Below, piece after piece: positions 24,170 through 37,885 of a stretch of 64,000 nt of DNA (the first letter of the stretch is position 1; each line of letters opens with the position of its first letter). The notes under the pieces are model-generated. The model saw only the letters and a program-made list of their open reading frames with translations. It had not been told where the DNA came from and ran no database searches. The stretch is taken from positions 1 through 64,000 of the forward strand of contig JAQGEQ010000305.1 in assembly GCA_034620365.1 (NCBI GenBank). Reading direction: 5' to 3'. The stretch is from Pegea sp. RAD2-039 (Eukaryota; Chordata; Thaliacea; Salpida; Salpidae). Made by a program: the position numbers and the translations under genes.

Positions 24170-26814
24170 ATGGAGTCTTCAGGAAAAAACACTTTAACTC
24201 CTAATGGCATATCATTTAATGATAAAAGCAGAATAATTCAACAACAATCATCGAATAATGATGATTTACAGCAGCAACGGTCACACATTCCTCAAAAAGG
24301 AAAACACCAAACTGTATGTTTACTTATTCAATAATAATTTCAATTTTAATTTGAGTCTGCTTTGTTATGTTGTTTTTAAATATTTTGGAAATACACACTT
24401 TGTTGTAAACCTTGAATTTTAGATATAAAAATTATAATCAAGTCACCAGCAAAATAGCTGAATTTATTTTCATTCTAATTTCAACTCAAACAAATTAATC
24501 AATTTGATATCAAGGAACACAATGATAATGGCCAAACAGTTTCAACCAACAATCTAAATCTTGAAGCCATCAAGTCAAGAAAGAAATCTTACAGATGCAG
24601 AATTTGTGGAGTGAATTTTAACTTTAAATTTATCTCAGTAAACCTCAATCAACAATTAATGTTTTTTAACAGGCGGTATTTCCTGATAGAAGCTCCTTGA
24701 TAAGCCATTCACGCACTCATAAAGATCCAAAAGACAAACCTTATAGGTAATTCAGACTCTTGAAGTCATAATTGTAATATATTTAAATTAGTTAATAAAC
24801 GTTTTTCAAATGAAATCAAATAGTTATCTGTTTGAACAACAAGTTTTCAATCTTTTAACTTGTTCATTCTGTTTTATATAAAGGATAAGTTTGTTGTATT
24901 GCTTTAAACAATTTTAAACTAATTAAAACATTTTAGTTCCTGCTGTTTACTATTGTAATTTGTCATGTACTAAATCTAACACAGTTGCAGACATTGCGAT
25001 AAAATCTTTTTGACAAAGGCTTTGCTGGAGCAACATATGCAAACCCATAGTGATTATAAGCCATTCAAGTGCCGGTATTGTCCTCTTTCTTTCAAGCGTT
25101 TAAACCATTGCAAGCAACATCTGAGGTTCTACTTTGTATATCAAAAGATTTCTTATGATTAGATTTGTTTACTAATTTGCTGTATCTGTTTAAAATATGT
25201 TTATAAAAGGTTTTAAGTTTTAATTATGCTTGTTTTATAGTTATATAAAATATTTATAGGTCATAGTACATGATGGCCTACTTCGGGCGAAAATGTATAG
25301 ACCAAACTAGTTGTATCTTGTTCTACGTGAAATTCATCACAAACAATCATATTTTAGTTTACATACTGGAGAACGTCCGTTTAGTTGTGACTGGCCTACT
25401 TGTGGACGATCATTTAAACAGCTAGCTCACTTATTGGCCCACAAAAAGAGACACAAAAATAAGTATGTTGCAATGTTTTCCAAATTTTTAAGATCAACTA
25501 ATTACTTCTAGATATTTTTGAACTTGATGCGTTGAAATTGACATAGAAGTATTTCTTGGCATCATTTTATATATATCTTTATTTTAGTTGCTTAAGATGT
25601 CCTACTTAACATTTTTCAGTTTAACCGAAAACGGCAAATCTTATGAGGCTGGACGTAGCTTCAATTTTACAGAAAACATGCGGGAATTAAGAAGAAGCTC
25701 TAAAGAAACATTTTCCCAAGAAAATGTAAATTATTGATTGATTGTTTCTTATCAAAATAGCTGATATAACCCAAGCTTATTTTCTCTGCAGAATCCGTCT
25801 ACATCTAATTTTTCAAATACATCTTATGTAAAGGAACCAGTGATTGCTGCACAAATTGCACCAGCCCGTGTCGATCAGGATAAGGCAAAAATCGTTCCTT
25901 ATATGTGTGTAAAATGCTCAAAACTATTTGCTTGCCAAAGAAAATATTTGGAGCATCAAGCGCAGTGCATAGAAAAGTTTCAGCAATCAGCTTCAACTAC
26001 TGTCTCCGAAATTAACAATTCATTTCCAAACAAGATTGAATCAGACAAAATGGTCTCATCTGGAAATGAATTGAGTAATTCAAGCACGAAATATGTAACC
26101 ATAATTGAAAATGAGAACGCACAACAGTTAATGGACGATTTATTTAAGGTTATTTCTCCTTCAGATGTAAATACCTCTCAGAGTGACATCCAGGTTTCGT
26201 CAGGATACGAGTTTTCTGCTAGCAATATGTCCAGTAATCAAATCTCTTTGGATAACTGTTATTCTCACCAAACACCTAGTTTAACCGAGACGATGGTGAA
26301 TGATGTTGGCTACAATAACTCAAGCATTCAAAGTGAAAATCCTTTTATACAAAACTTTAACCAACAGCAACAGTTACCCAACAACTCCAACTTTCAAGAG
26401 ATGAATATTAATTTTCATGGTGATATTCAAACACCAACAAACAATGAGTTTGCTGCCAACAATACATCAAAATCTAATGACTCGAACGTTCAAAGTAGAA
26501 ATCTACTCATAAAGGATAGTAACCAACAGCAACAGCAAGTCAATCCTGTATTTAATAATGACACTTTTCGTGATGGCTCTCAAGTAACTCAAGGACATGA
26601 GTTTGCTCCCAACAATGCATTGAGCAGTCGAGCCTATTTAGTCAACACTGCTACCAGTAAACCACCAACACCAACAATAACTGAATCTGTCTCTGACTCT
26701 GAATCGTTACAATGGTTTATGTCAGAAACAGAAGCTTTAGAAGATTTCGAATATGGGCCAGAACTTATGGATATGGCCTTAAACGAATACGAACCTTTCT
26801 TTGACTCCCCATAA
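24170..26814 (+). CDS. C2H2 zinc-finger transcription factor with acidic tail
   Basis: Seven exons (24170-24313, 24515-24610, 24673-24746, 24985-25125, 25358-25462, 25620-25725, 25792-26814) join in phase to 562 aa. After a Q/N-rich start come four C2H2 fingers at about residues 74-94, 106-126, 135-156 and 160-185. Spacing is Cys-x2-Cys-x12-His-x3-His, with x4 between the cysteines of finger 4 and a HTGERPF linker before it. A fifth, C2HC-type finger sits at about 261-281. The last 260 residues are rich in Asn, Gln and Ser. The protein ends in an acidic stretch (ETEALEDFEYGPELMDM), which looks like a transactivation region. Introns split fingers 1 and 3. The finger array implies nuclear DNA binding. 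The target and orthologue are not recognisable to me. A minisatellite starts 346 bp after the stop. Confidence 0.8.
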
Positions 26815-27160
26815 ATTTTGAAGAAACATTAGAAAATTTGTATTTGCGAGATAGCTGTACCCTTTTTTAGTAATGTATTCACGATCTTCACGTCGTCTTT
26901 ACTTAAACTTTCTTTACCAGACGCCAATATTTTCGAAATTGTTCTTGAATATAAATTCTAAATCGATAGAAATTATGTTTTTCGCTTTCATTCATTATTC
27001 ATTAGTTTAATTCTTATAATGTTTAATACAACTTTACTTCTAAATTATTCCAACTCGCAGAAATTATTTGAATTAAATTATAACTGCTGTTTATTGTATA
27101 ATAGTATTCCTGTTTTTTCTAAAATGAATACGTGTACTTTTATGAACAGCAAATTTCATT

Positions 27161-27542
27161 CAGTATAAAGTGGGTTCAGTATAAAGTGGGTTCAGTATAA
27201 AGTGGGTTCAGTATAAAGTGGGTTCAGTATAAAGTGGGTTCAGTATAAAGTGGGTTCAGTATAAAGTGGATTCAGTATAAAGTGGGTTCAGTATAAAGTG
27301 GGTTCAGTATAAAGTGGGTTCAGTATAAAGTGAGTTCAGTATAAAGTGGGTTCAGTATAAAGTGAGTTCAGTATAAAGTGGGCTCAGTATAAAGTGGGTT
27401 CAGTATAAAGTGGGTTCAGTATAAAGTGGATTCAGTATAAAGTGGGTTCAGTATAAAGTGGGTTCAGTATAAAGTGAGTTCAGTATAAAGTGAGTTCAGT
27501 ATAAACTGGGTTCAGTATAAAGTGGGTTTAGTATAAAGGTGG
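27161..27542 (+). repeat. 16-bp minisatellite, about 24 copies
   Basis: Unit CAGTATAAAGTGGGTT, 23 full copies from 27161 to 27528 plus one degenerate copy. Variation is almost confined to the G-rich part (tgggtt, tgagtt, tggatt, tgggct), while AGTATAAA is almost invariant. The phase is unbroken throughout, so it is an exact head-to-tail array. It follows the zinc-finger gene and may lie in or just after its 3' untranslated region. Confidence 0.95.
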
Positions 27543-30500
27543 ATGAGTCTCGTAAATAAAAATTTGTCTAGTTTATTTATATGTCTTAAAATAATTTTTG
27601 CTTTAATCAAACTACACTGACTTGTAAACTTCACATTTATTAACTTCATTTATTATTAGATCATTCTCTGCATTAACTATTCAAGCTTTTAGCTATAAAT
27701 GTGTTGTGATATAAAGTCTTTAAGAGAACCTAATTTGATTGTTAATAACAACAGCAAGCGACAACAAATTACTCAAAGGTCAGCATACAGAATGCACTGG
27801 TAATTTTCAAGGGGATGTACTAAACTTGGCAACATATATACGCATGTAGCAAAATACTCTTCTGATTTACTATTCAAATATACCACAAAATGCTAATAAA
27901 TAATATATAGTAAACATATTACAATATTATCGACTAGGAGACCTTGACCGAAATTTTCTTAAGAGTCAAGGAGCTAAAAATAGGCGAGCCTTAAGCACTT
28001 TTATCTATTAATCACAACTTTTGTTTGTAAGATAAGTTTTAATAACTCCGTGTTATTGTTGGAAGAGCTTTTACAAGTTAAAATGTTTGAAGCAGTTAAG
28101 TCGTCAGAATTTTTGATCACAAATTTCGGTATTTTTACAAGAGCTACTTATATCTTCAGTATTCATATGAAGACTTGATGAATACTTTACATTATCAAAT
28201 TAGATTGTCAACGTGGCTGGTAGCATTTTGGAAACAATGTTTAAAAACTTTAATTTTATATGATAATAAATTTTTTCTCAAGAACTTTTATTATGTCTGA
28301 AGATCAGCTTTATATTTGATGCAATCTGCGCAAGTTGGGCTGTTATTGAGTAAGATTGTTTTAGAATTGACAACTAACAAATACCTATCTGTAATTTTGA
28401 AGTGATGTCGATGAGTTTTAGGTAAGATTGATTTTTGTATAAGTTCCGTTTTTGAAAAATTGAATTTGAACTAAAGGAATAAAATGTTACAAGAAATTAA
28501 TTACACAGAATTACTTTAACTTTGATTTCAAAAAGTTATGTTATATACCTTTAATGAATTTCACTATTCTCAAAATTTACTTTGACGAATTAGTCCCAAA
28601 TTTTAAATTTAACTTTTACCTACATCAAGAAAATTTATTTACGTTCGAGTTGTTGTTATATATCACTAGTTAATAATAAATTCTTATGGATTAAGTCATA
28701 ACAACAATAGTTTCATTTCAGAGGTCGTTTAACAAAACTTTTAATTACGTAGTAAAAGTTATACATACCAATTTAAAAAAGCTCAAATACATCTATTAAC
28801 GCTCTGAATCATCTTCCAATCTATTTATTTACGATTTAACGTTTTTGGCATATTTAATTCTAAGTTACATAGCAAAACTTGAAAGAATAGTTAGAAAAAT
28901 TAAATTTTGTTTTGCTTGATTTTAACATTTGTAATCACTGCAAATTAAAAACTATTAGATTGAAAGATTCTAACAAAATTAATCATTGATAATTATTGGC
29001 CTATTATTGATTTGTTGAAGTTCAACTTGCTATAGCTAGTAAGCAAATATTCCTTGTTCAAATCATGATTCTGTACCTAGATGAAAACAAAGATGTCACT
29101 TCTAGCATGAGTCATTCGCTTGTCATAGTTTAAAAGGAACGTTATTGGTGAATGTAGCTTATTGTAATTTGAAAATAAAAATATTTTATCCGACTTCAAT
29201 TCAAAACTTCAAAAGCTTATTAACCAGTTTGGATTTTCTTAAAAAGTAAAAAGAATCAATTAAAAAAAGTTTAATCGAAAGATGAAAAATATAGATTTAA
29301 TTATACTTTATCAAATTTCACCAACCAATCCAAAGCTCCAAAAGCATGTGGCAAGAGGTCAAAGTTCCTACATTACTCAGATTCATTTTGCTAATCATGA
29401 AAGGATATCTACAAAAACTATTTGCCTCTAAACATCAATATATTATTAAAGTCATACCCACTTAAAGTTGAGAAAATTTTGAATTCATAATCACAAACGT
29501 TTGCCAAAAGTAGAAAATATTTATTTACAATTTATCATTTTGCACCACCGTACTACTTCTCGTTAAAAAATGAAAAGTGAAATGTAAAAAACTTTAAACA
29601 AATCTAATTTTGATAATTTCAAATGATCCTTGCTTGTAAGAGCTTATTTATTGACTTTTAGAATCATGAATAGATATAAAGTTACTAGTTGTCTAGTTGT
29701 ATCAGATCCTTCTTGTTACCAGTACAAGATGAAGATTCCGCTGAAGTAACAAACTTCTGTTTTTTGGCTGATTTTTCAGACACAACAATGTCCCAGGATG
29801 TTTTTAAGCTTCGTAAACTTCTTTTGGGTCACCCACTTTATCTATCACAAACAAAATTTTGTAAACTACTTCCAATATTTTAAATATTTAACTTTTATAT
29901 TTAATATTTTTCATACATTTTAAATTTCTCAGCGCTATAGTTATGAAGTCCATTTTGTTTCTTGTCAGAAAATGTAGCTGGTAGCATGTTAGTTCCACCT
30001 TCAATCATACCTCACGTATTGCAATCACTATTTTCTTCACACATTGTAAATTTAAAATAACTTTTGGTTATTTGGTCAACTTTCTTTAAAATTAAATGCT
30101 CTTGCAAATACAATTTTAACGTTTTAATAATATCTTTTAATAGATTGCTTTATTTAAAGTTTAGCAGGCTTTTGAAATCGTCTTACTCATATATTTCTAA
30201 TTTAAACATGTCTAACAACATTAATAACACTGATTACAAAAATTAGAAGACATACAAAATATGAAATCAATTATTGTTTAACATTATTCTAAAATTGTTG
30301 CTTCGTTTCCAGATGAAGAATTTTAGGATAAAAATAACTTTTATGATAATAAATCAATTTAAGGTTCTTTCTTACAACTTTTAAATCATCATTTTATTTA
30401 AAAATAAGTAAACAAATATCTCTATGATAAATAATTATAGTTTGTTATATCAACTAATAAAAAAATGTTTTAATTTTGACAAAAAAAAAGTTGTTAACAA

Positions 30501-31576
30501 AATTAACCATCCTATCACTTTTAAAATATTTAATCATAATTTAAAATTCAATAAAATTAGGATTGAAATCAATCGACAGTCGGTAAAAAACTAATTTTAT
30601 TTGATAAATATAACTTTTGTTAAAACTGATGACAACTAATTAAACTTATCAGTATGTGATCTGTTCATTAACATCATTACTTTCAAAAACTTAATCACTT
30701 TTTAGTAAAATGATAATGTGGAAAATGCTATCATTTCAATTTCTTTGCTTAAAGTGAAATGAAAACCTGGAAATACTAAAATTCCAACATAAGTATGTAT
30801 CTCAGTCATGTGGAAATCAAACTGATGCAACTGACAATAAGGAAGACAAGCAATCATTCACATCAACTAGTTCTAATGTTTATTTATTTAGAACTATTTT
30901 GTTGTCATTTTATAACTTTGTCATAAAATAAACTATTTCAACTTACTCACTAATAGTTACACAAAACTATTGTCTAAAATAACATCTTTAAAGAATTAAG
31001 TGAAATCGATGCACTAAGACTCGAGCAGTCTTTCCTTATCTTTATTTTAACGTTTGTTAAATGATTCTTCTTCAAATATCAAAACCTTAGAATATGCTTC
31101 ACAAAAAAGTTCTCTGCAAATTTTTGCATAAATATTTTATTTTTGGATTAAAATTAATAAGCTATTGACAAACTAAAGTAATAACTTCTACTCAAAGTAA
31201 ACAGCTAAACTTACAATAGGATTGAAAAATTGTAAATAAATGAACTTAAATTGTCTTTTTAAGAAATTTAGATTTTTAATCTAATGAACCTACAACAATT
31301 AAAAGAAAAAGACAAAAGATTATCAACAACAAAAACAGATAGTTTGTCTAGAACACAGATCGGTCAGAGAAGAAAAAGTCGGTGAAAACTTCGGTTAGAT
31401 TTTATCTTTCACGAACTGTTAGAGTCTCTGTAAAATAACAAAATTTGTAAAGCTGTGAGTTGCGCAAAAACCATTCAGGTTTGAACTTAACTTTATTTAA
31501 TTTTTTAAGCTTAATTAAACTGAAACATTCAAATTAATATTTATAGGAAGTAAACCTTGTTAAAGAAAATAATTAC
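27543..31576. other. intergenic, one possible coding fragment
   Basis: Four kilobases of AT-rich DNA with no complete gene. The only coding-like stretch is on the minus strand at about 29692-29839. It reads LRSLKTSWDIVVSEKSAKK and continues for about 28 more residues to a stop. No clear acceptor or second exon was found. The 3' end and any untranslated part of gene D occupy the right end. Confidence 0.35.
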
Positions 31577-34500
31577 TTGTGGTTTTCCGTTGATACAGAT
31601 GCTGTTATGCGACCTCAAAACAAAACATTTCTCGCCGTCCATGACATACTCAGGAATCATGATGTCTGTAGCATCAGCATCATCCTTCTTGCAGTGCAAT
31701 ATACAGCATCTTCTTGCTAAATTAAAGAAAAAATATCAAATTGGTATAAAATTGTCAGATAGTTGCTTAAGATTACTGCTATTCTATCACTCATCCAAAC
31801 AAATCAAACAAAATGAGTTTAAGAACTTAGTTGGAATCAATACTTACAATCTTCAGTTAAAACAGGAACAAGACCAAACTGTCGGCAGCGAGTTAGTCGA
31901 TAATCAATTGGTGTTTCATCAATACAGTCATTAGTACAAGCCTCTTTTTCTATCGAGTTAGATAAACAATCTATTCCACCATTAGCTGGACTGAAAAATA
32001 GAAATTTGTGTTTCACAAAATGATCAGATGCAAGTTCAGGAACTCATTTTCTTACCTAGGCGAATCACATTTTCGTTTTCGATATCTCAATCCAGCTCCA
32101 CATTTCGGGAAACATTTTGACCATTTTGACCACTTACCCCAGCTCCCATTTACGACTTTGAGTTTTGGTACTGATGATTTATCAAAACATTCGTTGTCGA
32201 TACAATGCTGAAATTAGAATAGATTTTATTTAAAAATCAGTACTATCTGTAAACAAACTTTTTTCAAAAAGATAGTTTCAGGCACAGTTGTTAAACATTT
32301 TTTGTACAAACAAAGAACACTTACCTTGTTCAAGCCACATCCTGTTCCTTCCAAAACTGTCGCCATATTACTTCTAATCTTCTCTTTTCTTTCAAACTCT
32401 ACACCTTCATCCATGCACCATAAAGTTCCACAAGGGTTTTCAATCATCTTTTAGAAAAAAAATTAGGTTTTAGATTTTCATCAGCTTAAGTAATAGAGTA
32501 AAATCTTGAAATTATTTGTCTTTTAACCTTTGGAGCCATTGAATAGCTTTTTCCATATATTATTTTGCATTGTTGATCTATAGTGTATCTTCTACCAATA
32601 TAAATATCAACTACATCGTTTTGCTTCACTTCCTGATTTATAAGACAAGAAATAGATCTGAAATAAGTAAAAGTAAAATTTCGAAATAAATTCAGATAAA
32701 GTGTAAATCTTTTACGATGTGTTTCCTAAAGAACCCAAAGAACATCTTGACCAAGTGAAATCAGATAAAGAGGGAGGATGTGTCATATTCATCACATTGT
32801 TGAGTTCTAATCCAACGCAATCTGTTGATTCGATTGGTTTTACTCCAATACTGCAAATTCATTGATTTTTGTAAGTGTCTCATCTACTCAATTATTTCAA
32901 AATCATAAATAGTTTTAGATTAACAGCCACCAAAATTTTATTCTTTCTACTTGGTACTCACATCTGGGCAATTTTCTGTGCCATGATCATAATTGTTTTC
33001 TTTCCTTCATCTCTCAAACTAAACACTGGTGTTGCTTGACCACAAGCAGTGGTTGAATTTCCTAGATAACGAAATGATATGAAATAAATCTTTCAGATAT
33101 TTATTGGCTCTTATTTGTTTGTTATTCACCAACCTGTTGAAATGTTATGTGAATGATCTCCAAGATAAAAAATCACGTTGGATAAAAGATCACTTGATCC
33201 TTTCTCATCCTGAATTTTGAATATTTCAACAACCTTGTCTAATCCGTTATATTTTGCAGCAAGGTCAGCATTATAAGTCTGCGAACAAATTCTATTTGCA
33301 AATTTCTAAATAGTTGTTGTTACATTTAAAAATATTACGTATTTTAAAAAATATAAAAGAATAAAGTAAATTTAAAGAAAATTATTTAATTAAGGTGAAA
33401 GATTTAATTAAATCTAGTATTGGAAACATCTTTCAATAGAATATTTACCTCGAGTGCAGTAAGAAGATTTGTTTTCTGATGAACAACATTGATATCAAAC
33501 CCGTGTTTTTTGACATCAATGTTTTGGAAGACCTTGTTAACCTTCAACAAAAATAAAAATATCTTAGGAACAGTTTAATGGCTTAGTATGATAAGATGTC
33601 AGCAAGTTATTTACATTATAGACTAAATATTTGATCCAATCAGCAATATTCTGTATATTATGCAGGTCTGTTACGTAGTCATCAACAATAAAAGTGACTT
33701 TTATATCAAACGAAATCTTATGAGGATAATTAAAATGCTTTTGTAGAAATCTTTCAGTTTCACTGAGACCACCTAGAAAAACAATAATATTTAACTTTTT
33801 TTCGAAATTTGTTTTTAAAGTTATTGTTTACTAAATAATATATAACTAAATTAAATTAATGTCACATTTGAAAATGTTAGTTTAATAATGCATACTAGAG
33901 GATTTGTACGATAAAGATGAGATTCCATCCTCCTTTGCCAACAGAAAATCTAATGGCTTCCGTATTTCTTCAAATAAAACATTGCAAATTAGGAGTATTA
34001 TATTTTAAAAGAAAATATTAGTAAAATTGACATCACTAATAATTGTTGTTAAGTTGAAATTTGATCAATAATTTGTCTTCTACAGTTCAAAAAAACGCTG
34101 AATTACAACAGTAGCTTACTATTCAAGAGAATTCTTTTCCTTAATTTGGATTGTACAGTAGTCAATAAGACGTTTTTGGCTCCTATATAGCCAGTAATAA
34201 ACTTGTAAAACCTCAATTTGTGCAAAATGGTTCCTTGTTTCTAGAGAATAAAATTATATAAATTATACAATTACAGCGTATCAAAATATTATTTTATCTT
34301 ATGAAAATAAAAACTTGAAACTCACGGTACATATATCGTAGTTGACAATCGATTTTGAAAAATACACAAATTCCCTTCTTTGGTGACTTACTGGAAGATT
34401 AATTAATCTTCCAGTCAAGAAACATCGAGATGAATTAGATAATTCGTCGACATCATAACGATGATATGACTTTGAAACTGGGTAATCTTGAGTTTTAAAC

Positions 34501-34975
34501 TCTATATAAAAATTTTCCTCAATTTTATATGAGCCATTAATAGACATATAGATAGTATGATTTTTATTTTCTACTGCTGACTGAATTTCATTCAATTGTT
34601 CTTGGCTAAAATCTGATTCAGTTCCATTAAGTCTGCCTTGTGTTTGCAATTGGTAGATGACATTTTGTCTTATTGGGTTTTTAAGATTCGATGTAATTGG
34701 TACGAGCTGCGGTGTCAAAAGAAAGCCTTCAACCTCAGACACTTTTGGATTGGCAGAAACTATTTAAAATAAATGAGTATTTCAGGCTTAATGGATAATA
34801 TTTTATTTAATAAAACTTACAGATAGCATCAATATCTTTGCAATTTCCAACCTGAAAATAGATACAACATTTTAATTTCTAATTTAAACAAAATCTAAAA
34901 ATAGTTTGTTAAAACATAAGAACTTACCAAGATAATACTGAAGATGACAAAAACTCCAATAAGTTTTAAAAACAT
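31577..34975 (-). CDS. ADAMTS-like secreted pseudoprotease, gene D
   Basis: Fifteen exons join in phase to at least 675 aa: 34975-34928, 34851-34821, 34759-34326, 34240-34120, 33967-33896, 33772-33615, 33541-33449, 33278-33134, 33061-32962, 32850-32716, 32657-32528, 32447-32325, 32207-32056, 31990-31848 and 31716-31577. Exon sizes and phases track gene A (93, 135 and 130 nt are identical), so the two are paralogues, but the proteins are strongly diverged. Order: signal peptide (1-16), prodomain, metalloprotease-like region with FNYPHKISF and YLVYN, disintegrin-like part with LWC, thrombospondin repeat starting WGKWSKWSKC, and the start of a Cys-rich region. The zinc site reads AQKIAQIIGVKP, which aligns with AHEIGHxxGxxH with every ligand and the glutamate replaced. 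The coding end is uncertain: either read-through past 31577 or splicing to the next acceptor meets a stop within a few codons. The spacer and GVCGGDG part of gene A are missing. Confidence 0.8.
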
Positions 34976-36068
34976 TTTATTTTGATAAGTATTGGTCCTT
35001 CTCTAAGTCTATAGATAATGAAAAGTAGTGTTTACTGATTACTAATAACTTAATTTTTGTTTCTAATAGATGATTTTTATTCTCATTTTCATATCATGCA
35101 ACATTCAGGTAATATTCTAGATAGAAAGAAATGAACAGAACTAAAGTAATTGCTTGTACCACTTTACAACTAGTTGGTAGTAGTGACAAGAATATAAAAA
35201 TTATTATTATTTTATACTGATATTAACTTTTCAAGTAACTTTTGATATGTTTATATTATGACAACAGTAATAGTTTATAGTAGAAAGCCTTTACGAAAAC
35301 TTTAGTGAAGACAATAAACTTATTAATGAACAAATTAATACATTTAAAACAGGATTTATCATGAAAAAAACAAATAACAACTTATAGATTGATTCTTACT
35401 CTTCACTAAACCTTAGTACTAATTTTAAACAATAAACTTATATTATTTTCCATGAGGCATAATAACTAAATAAAACACTTTTTAATTTTTAGCAATTGTA
35501 GCTGATGAAAAATAGTAGCACTAAATAAATATTAAAGAAAAAAAATTAATCTTTCTAAAAGAATCTTGCACTTATCGGTCTAAGGTTTTGAAATCTTTTC
35601 TAATTAAAGAAAGCAAGCCATTTACCGTAAGTAAAAATTTAATATGATTTTAAAAGCGCAAGCCTGCATTATATAGTACAAAAAGTACACAATGATTTCT
35701 ATTTTGAAATTATGACTTTCATTTGCAAACCTAGCTTACATTTATAAAATGATCGTTTTTTTAACGATCCAAATATTTGAACAGTTATATCAAACAACAA
35801 AATGTTGCTAATTAATTGATAGATACGACTTTGTAATAAACTAAAATGTACATTTATAAACTATCTCAGTTTGATTTCAAATTTTAACAGATATTTTTAT
35901 ATTTCAACATTTATTTCATCTGATTGTACATCTGAAACTTCTATTGATAAAGATCAGAAACTGTGATTGCATTTACTGTAATAAAATCTATAAACAACTC
36001 CTTTTAAAGTAAAAGAGAATCCATTTCGCCTACTAGTCCTGCAACTCAAACAAATTACTAATGAGTCT
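34976..36068 (-). promoter_or_regulatory. 5' flank of gene D
   Basis: Contains the block GCTTGTACCACTT (about 35151), TTATCGGTCT (about 35573) and the TATA-like GCATTATATAGTA (about 35666), all in the same order in the flank of gene A. It continues rightward into block R, where the match to gene A's flank reaches about 90%. The segment from 35726 recurs at 62716. The promoter of gene D is probably here, but the start site cannot be fixed by eye. Confidence 0.45.
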
Positions 36069-37154
36069 TTGAATTGCTTAAAATATCTGCCTTTTTTTTA
36101 CAAAGATTGACAAGTTTTTTTTAATTATTTGAACATTTTCTTACCACAAATGTTGAATTTTTTATTGTATCACTTAACAAATAATGTTCTAATTAAGTTA
36201 AACGAAATTATGCTAGCTACATTTACAGTTTAGCCCTGTCAAAGCTGTCATTTAGATTTCAGAGTTGATTAATCTACATCAACTTATAATACTTTTGCCA
36301 CAATCAAATTTGTGATTGTTCAGTTCATTTGTAAGTAAAAAAACTAAACATTGATTATAATATAACAAAATTGTTTATATATTTGTTTGGCTAATTGTCA
36401 TACAAAATGATCGGATATCTAAAAGATGCACTTTTAAGAGTAACATTGGCTTAATTATTTAAGAAATTCAATCAAAAGGATTAATGAAATAAAAATAAAA
36501 AAAAAATGAATTAGAAATTCAAAAGTATGGCAAAAATTTGGAATTTCATGTGAGTTGGGACAATTTATTAAATACGAAATAATTTTCAAATACTTTTAGC
36601 TTAGTCCAACAAGATTACATATGGTAGGTTATTTATTTTGCTCTTAAATAGAAATTATCAAGAAATAGTGAAACGGAGACTGTATTATTATCAGACGGTT
36701 TCACAAGATTTTTGAAAATTTAGAAATACAGACAATGTTCCAACATTTATGCATTTGTGAAAGTTTGTTTAAAAAATGCAGGTAACTTTTTAAGGCTTTA
36801 AAACATTAAATATTACAATTTGTATTCTTAATGATCATTAAAGTAATTACAAAATTCTAAAAATAGTTTTTAAGAAACTTTATTGTATTAACTACCACTT
36901 AAATTTTATGATATGAAATATAATATGAAATGAATCAGTCTTTAAAATTTAATGAGAGTATAGTGTTTATGAGTTTAATAAAATTTTACGAAAGTAATAA
37001 ATAAAAGAAGTATATTTCTAAACATTGCAAGGTGGTCATTTAAGCACATTTTTATGTTTGTAAATATCTTTATAGTTTTGCAAACTGTATAAATTCTAAT
37101 AAATACTAATATGTTTACGATCTTTATCTGCTAAATTAACTGACAATACACAAA

Positions 37155-37885
37155 TTTGGAACAAAGCTATCTTTACTTTTATTCAAAAAAGAGGTCCCAG
37201 AAATACTGCACTTTACTATACACCAGTTTCATTGACCTCAGTTATCTGTAGAACTTAAGAACATCTCATTCACAATCATTTGATCAGTCTCTTGTTGGAG
37301 GACCACTTGAAATGGGATACCCAGCATTGCAATGTGAAACAGAGTTCTTCCATAAGTCAACATCTCTTTTTTCTTAATAAAGTTCTACCCCGTTATAAAA
37401 GTAATACTCCTTGTGACATTATATATCTCGGTTTTACTAAAGCTGTCCAACACAACAAACTAATTCTTGTTTGAAAAGATTTAAAAATAAACCTTCTATA
37501 GAAATAAACAAATTTATCTTTAAGTGTATTGAAGATTAATTGTGAGGTAAAACCAGCGGACGCATGAAGAAAGATCTTTATCTACACCCAGTCAAGTCAC
37601 CAGTAGTGCTCCTCAGGGTTCCGTTCTGGATCCCCTTTTGGTTTTGCTTCTTATTGAAGATCTTATCAAAGAACGTTTGTAGTAGATGATGATAGTATTT
37701 TAGTGTATGCAGATGATAGTTAGCTACTGTCTTGCAATCCTTTGCAACTTCAACCAGCTATACACGTTGTAGAAGTCTGGTTTATGAACTGGTAGCTCAG
37801 AATTCAGCCCACAAAGTCTGAACTTATATCTTTCTCTTGTCAACCAGCTGAACATTCACACATATGCAGCAAATTCTGAATTGAC
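37155..37885 (+). mobile_element. non-LTR retrotransposon relic in block R, copy 1
   Basis: Plus-strand reading shows a broken reverse transcriptase of the Jockey/CR1 type: PVSLTSVICRT near the start, LGFTKAVQHNKL in the F-D region (the usual FxKAFD is changed), then QGSVL-like codons at about 37616 and VYADDS at about 37707 for the catalytic YADD. Several stops and frameshifts are visible, so it is dead. Same family as 19267-19810. Ends are ragged and no target-site duplication was found. Confidence 0.75.

Noticed and set aside
27161-27542. CRISPR array
   Set aside because: The repeat has no spacers; it is a continuous 16-bp tandem array in a eukaryotic genome.
31557-31934. 125-codon plus-strand frame
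   Set aside because: Antisense of the last two exons of gene D.
37280-37474. 64-codon frame as a gene (also 48737-48931)
   Set aside because: It is the piece between two stops of a decayed reverse transcriptase.
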